36,990 nucleotides of DNA, taken from positions 1 through 36,990 of the IMG/VR virus record IMGVR_UViG_3300030406_004542. The stretch is one strand, 5' to 3'. Position numbers and translations under genes: made by a program. The notes beneath the pieces were generated by a model, which saw only the letters and a list, made by a program, of their open reading frames with translations, searched no databases and was not told where the DNA came from. Positions 36,792 through 36,990 of this stretch are shown in pieces. Within the stretch, counting starts at the first letter, position 1, and each line of letters starts with the position of its first letter. Source of the DNA: a virus.

Positions 36792-36990
36792 GTGTCTGTA
36801 TGTTGTACGTTTGTCCATCACCCAATCGGGTTGACCCAATACCTGGTAGCTAGGATGGGGGGGGTGTACGTTTGATCACTATTTTATTGGGTGGGTGTAC
36901 ACCTGGTCACCATACTTTTAGGTGGTTTGATGATACCCCCTAGGGTGGGTGGCTGTTGGGGGGGTCCTTCCGGGGGGGTGCCAAATTGCC
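36792..36990. other. G-rich noncoding right end
   Basis: About 200 bp without a gene. It has G runs (G8 near 36857-36864, G7 near 36958-36964 and G7 near 36972-36978) and degenerate copies of TGTACGTTTG-TCA (near 36803 and 36864). The left end of the window also begins with a G6 run (35-40). So the ends could be continuous in a circular or permuted genome, or both be noncoding; not decidable here. Confidence 0.45.
36894..36912 (+). repeat. Right copy of 19-bp direct repeat
   Basis: GGTGTACACCTGGTCACCA, one mismatch from 33551-33569. Distance between the starts is 3343 bp. It brackets the small-gene block on its right side. Confidence 0.7.

Noticed and set aside
1-36990. Integrase and attachment site, prophage repressor
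   Set aside because: No tyrosine or serine recombinase motif and no CI-like protein could be found in the readable genes.

Overview
This window looks like most or all of the genome of a tailed double-stranded DNA phage, probably a siphovirus. The evidence is a lambda-ordered head module (large terminase, gpW-like joiner, portal, fused protease/scaffold, major capsid protein), then connector, tail terminator, tail tube, tail assembly chaperone and a 489-residue tape measure protein. I see no integrase, CI-type repressor or tRNA, so a lytic life style or a non-integrating element is the simplest reading. The host cannot be named from the sequence. Clear Shine-Dalgarno sites and sigma70-like promoters show a bacterium. 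LamG and beta-helix adhesins, a papain-like peptidase and a cysteine-rich tail protein would suit a marine or planctomycete-type host, but that is only a guess.

Layout: from 113 to 25589 every gene is on the minus strand and most start codons overlap the preceding stop. In transcription order these are dUTPase, a coiled-coil/Cys protein, a cytosine-C5 methyltransferase, a PDDEXK nuclease, a probable lysis block (small membrane proteins plus a papain-like cysteine peptidase), three large receptor-binding candidates (two beta-helix proteins and one triple-LamG protein), a fibre-like protein, the head module, the tail module and distal tail proteins ending at a terminator near position 60. From 26215 to 33030 the genes are on the plus strand: an early operon with RecE-like exonuclease, DUF3310 protein, Sak4-like recombinase, DUF669-type ssDNA-binding protein, a sigma-like and a second HTH regulator, a small HExxH protein, a metallophosphoesterase and a primase-polymerase/helicase. 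The two transcription units diverge from a 625-bp regulatory gap (25590-26214) with outward promoters, a G-rich leader and a terminator directly upstream of dUTPase.

From about 33.1 kb to the right end the DNA changes character. It starts with iteron-like repeats and an array of G runs (candidate origin). Ten or so small genes follow, including a GP88-family protein and tiny membrane proteins. They have a recurrent translation leader (ACAATGAGGGAAA) and nearly identical G7/C7 terminators placed only 22 nt upstream of start codons. This block is rich in GAATTC and lacks the genome-wide word described next, so it is either recently acquired or, less likely, an assembly join.

The most striking signal is a DNA word, CTGGAGNAC, which I count by eye 33 times between 555 and 33102 on both strands, in all reading frames and in intergenic DNA, against about one expected by chance. 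It behaves like a DNA-level signal (recombination, modification or host-specific word) and not a protein motif.
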